Shown here: in pieces, positions 47,476 through 47,645 of the stretch
Layout of the letters: every line of letters begins with the position of its first letter
How positions within the stretch are numbered: position 1 is the stretch's first letter
Source of the DNA: Prevotella sp.
GTDB taxonomy: Bacteria > Bacteroidota > Bacteroidia > Bacteroidales > Bacteroidaceae
Direction of reading: 5' to 3'
Length of the DNA: 47,645 nt
Assembly: GCA_017554385.1 (NCBI GenBank)
Contig: JAFZIL010000094.1
Location: 1-47,645 of the forward strand
The notes under the pieces: model-generated
What the model saw: the letters and a program-made list of their open reading frames with translations, nothing else
Databases searched by the model: none
What the model was told of the DNA's origin: nothing
Translations under genes and position numbers: made by a program

Positions 47476-47526
47476 AAATTCTCTCTCGTTTTTAAGATAT
47501 TTAAAATCACTAGTGTCCAAAGAAAT

Positions 47527-47645
47527 TTAGAATAGCCATCCCTGGCCATCATTCTCTGGCTCTAATTTAGAATTATCGATTCGATTAAATAACTCGGACA
47601 CGGGCATCTTCTCAAAGAGAACCAGCCCGATTGCTTGAGAGAAAA
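47527..47645 (-). CDS. Possible C-terminal end of an unidentified gene at the window edge
   Basis: On the minus strand a frame is open from the window edge for 38 codons to a stop at 47527-47529 (IGLVLFEKMPVSELFNRI, then ENDGQGWLF). Codon use looks natural, but the piece is too short to identify. If real, it would end 51 bp upstream of susC. The 47476-47526 gap contains TTTG and TATCTTAA that could be a weak susC promoter. Confidence 0.3.
   Translation of the reverse strand, partial: FSQAIGLVLFEKMPVSELFNRIDNSKLEPENDGQGWLF

Noticed and set aside
47476-47520. Upstream ATG for susC
   Set aside because: It adds a charged DTSDFKYLKNEREF segment before a normal signal peptide.

Overview
The window looks like chromosomal DNA of a Bacteroidales bacterium, most likely Prevotella or a close relative. 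The grounds are a SusC/SusD pair with a surface lipoprotein, GH97 and DUF1680-family glycosidases, a 'VFDLQGRRL' type C-terminal tail, and many Bacteroidetes -7 boxes of the form TAnnTTTG(C). No rRNA, tRNA or CRISPR array was found.

Layout. (1) 1-7119 is a defence and DNA-repair island: the start of a Fic-associated antitoxin-like protein, a Nudix hydrolase and Vsr endonuclease operon, an orphan gene, then a minus-strand operon of C5-cytosine methyltransferase, McrB-like AAA motor and DUF2357/PD-(D/E)XK nuclease. (2) 7120-8552 has no convincing gene but is rich in structure: a leader with a terminator directly in front of the methyltransferase, a candidate ~400-nt structured RNA with its own promoter and terminator, and a 22-bp-period palindrome array. 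(3) 8553-17363 holds a VapE/DUF3874 ATPase flanked by short repeats, then stress and repair genes: FMN reductase, MGMT-like protein, AlkD-like glycosylase, ECF sigma factor with a TonB_C-type membrane protein, superoxide dismutase, PIF1-like helicase and Bcp peroxidase. (4) 17425-32013 is a glycan-degradation locus of two divergent operons: CotH-like protein, HExxH protein and GH43 on the minus strand; DUF1680 (GH127/GH146-like), GH97 and GH127 on the plus strand. The enzyme set points to L-arabinofuranose- or galactose-containing plant glycans. (5) 32052-40502 holds an orphan TPR histidine kinase, nrdDG, an acyl-ACP thioesterase, RlmD and L-asparaginase. (6) 40597-47475 is a susC-susD-lipoprotein operon.

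The most unusual content is not the protein families but the repeats and structured non-coding DNA. At least three families of short repeats sit in-frame inside unrelated genes: a GC-rich palindrome encoding SPKGEG or PLEGR peptides, arrays with a strict 7-bp period whose sequence differs from place to place, and a palindrome-cored element shared by the Nudix gene and the candidate RNA. Two four-unit palindrome arrays keep an exact 22-bp period, and a 47-bp leader is nearly identical in front of the FMN reductase and superoxide dismutase genes, which suggests a shared redox regulon. All functional statements rest on motif recognition by eye; no searches were run.
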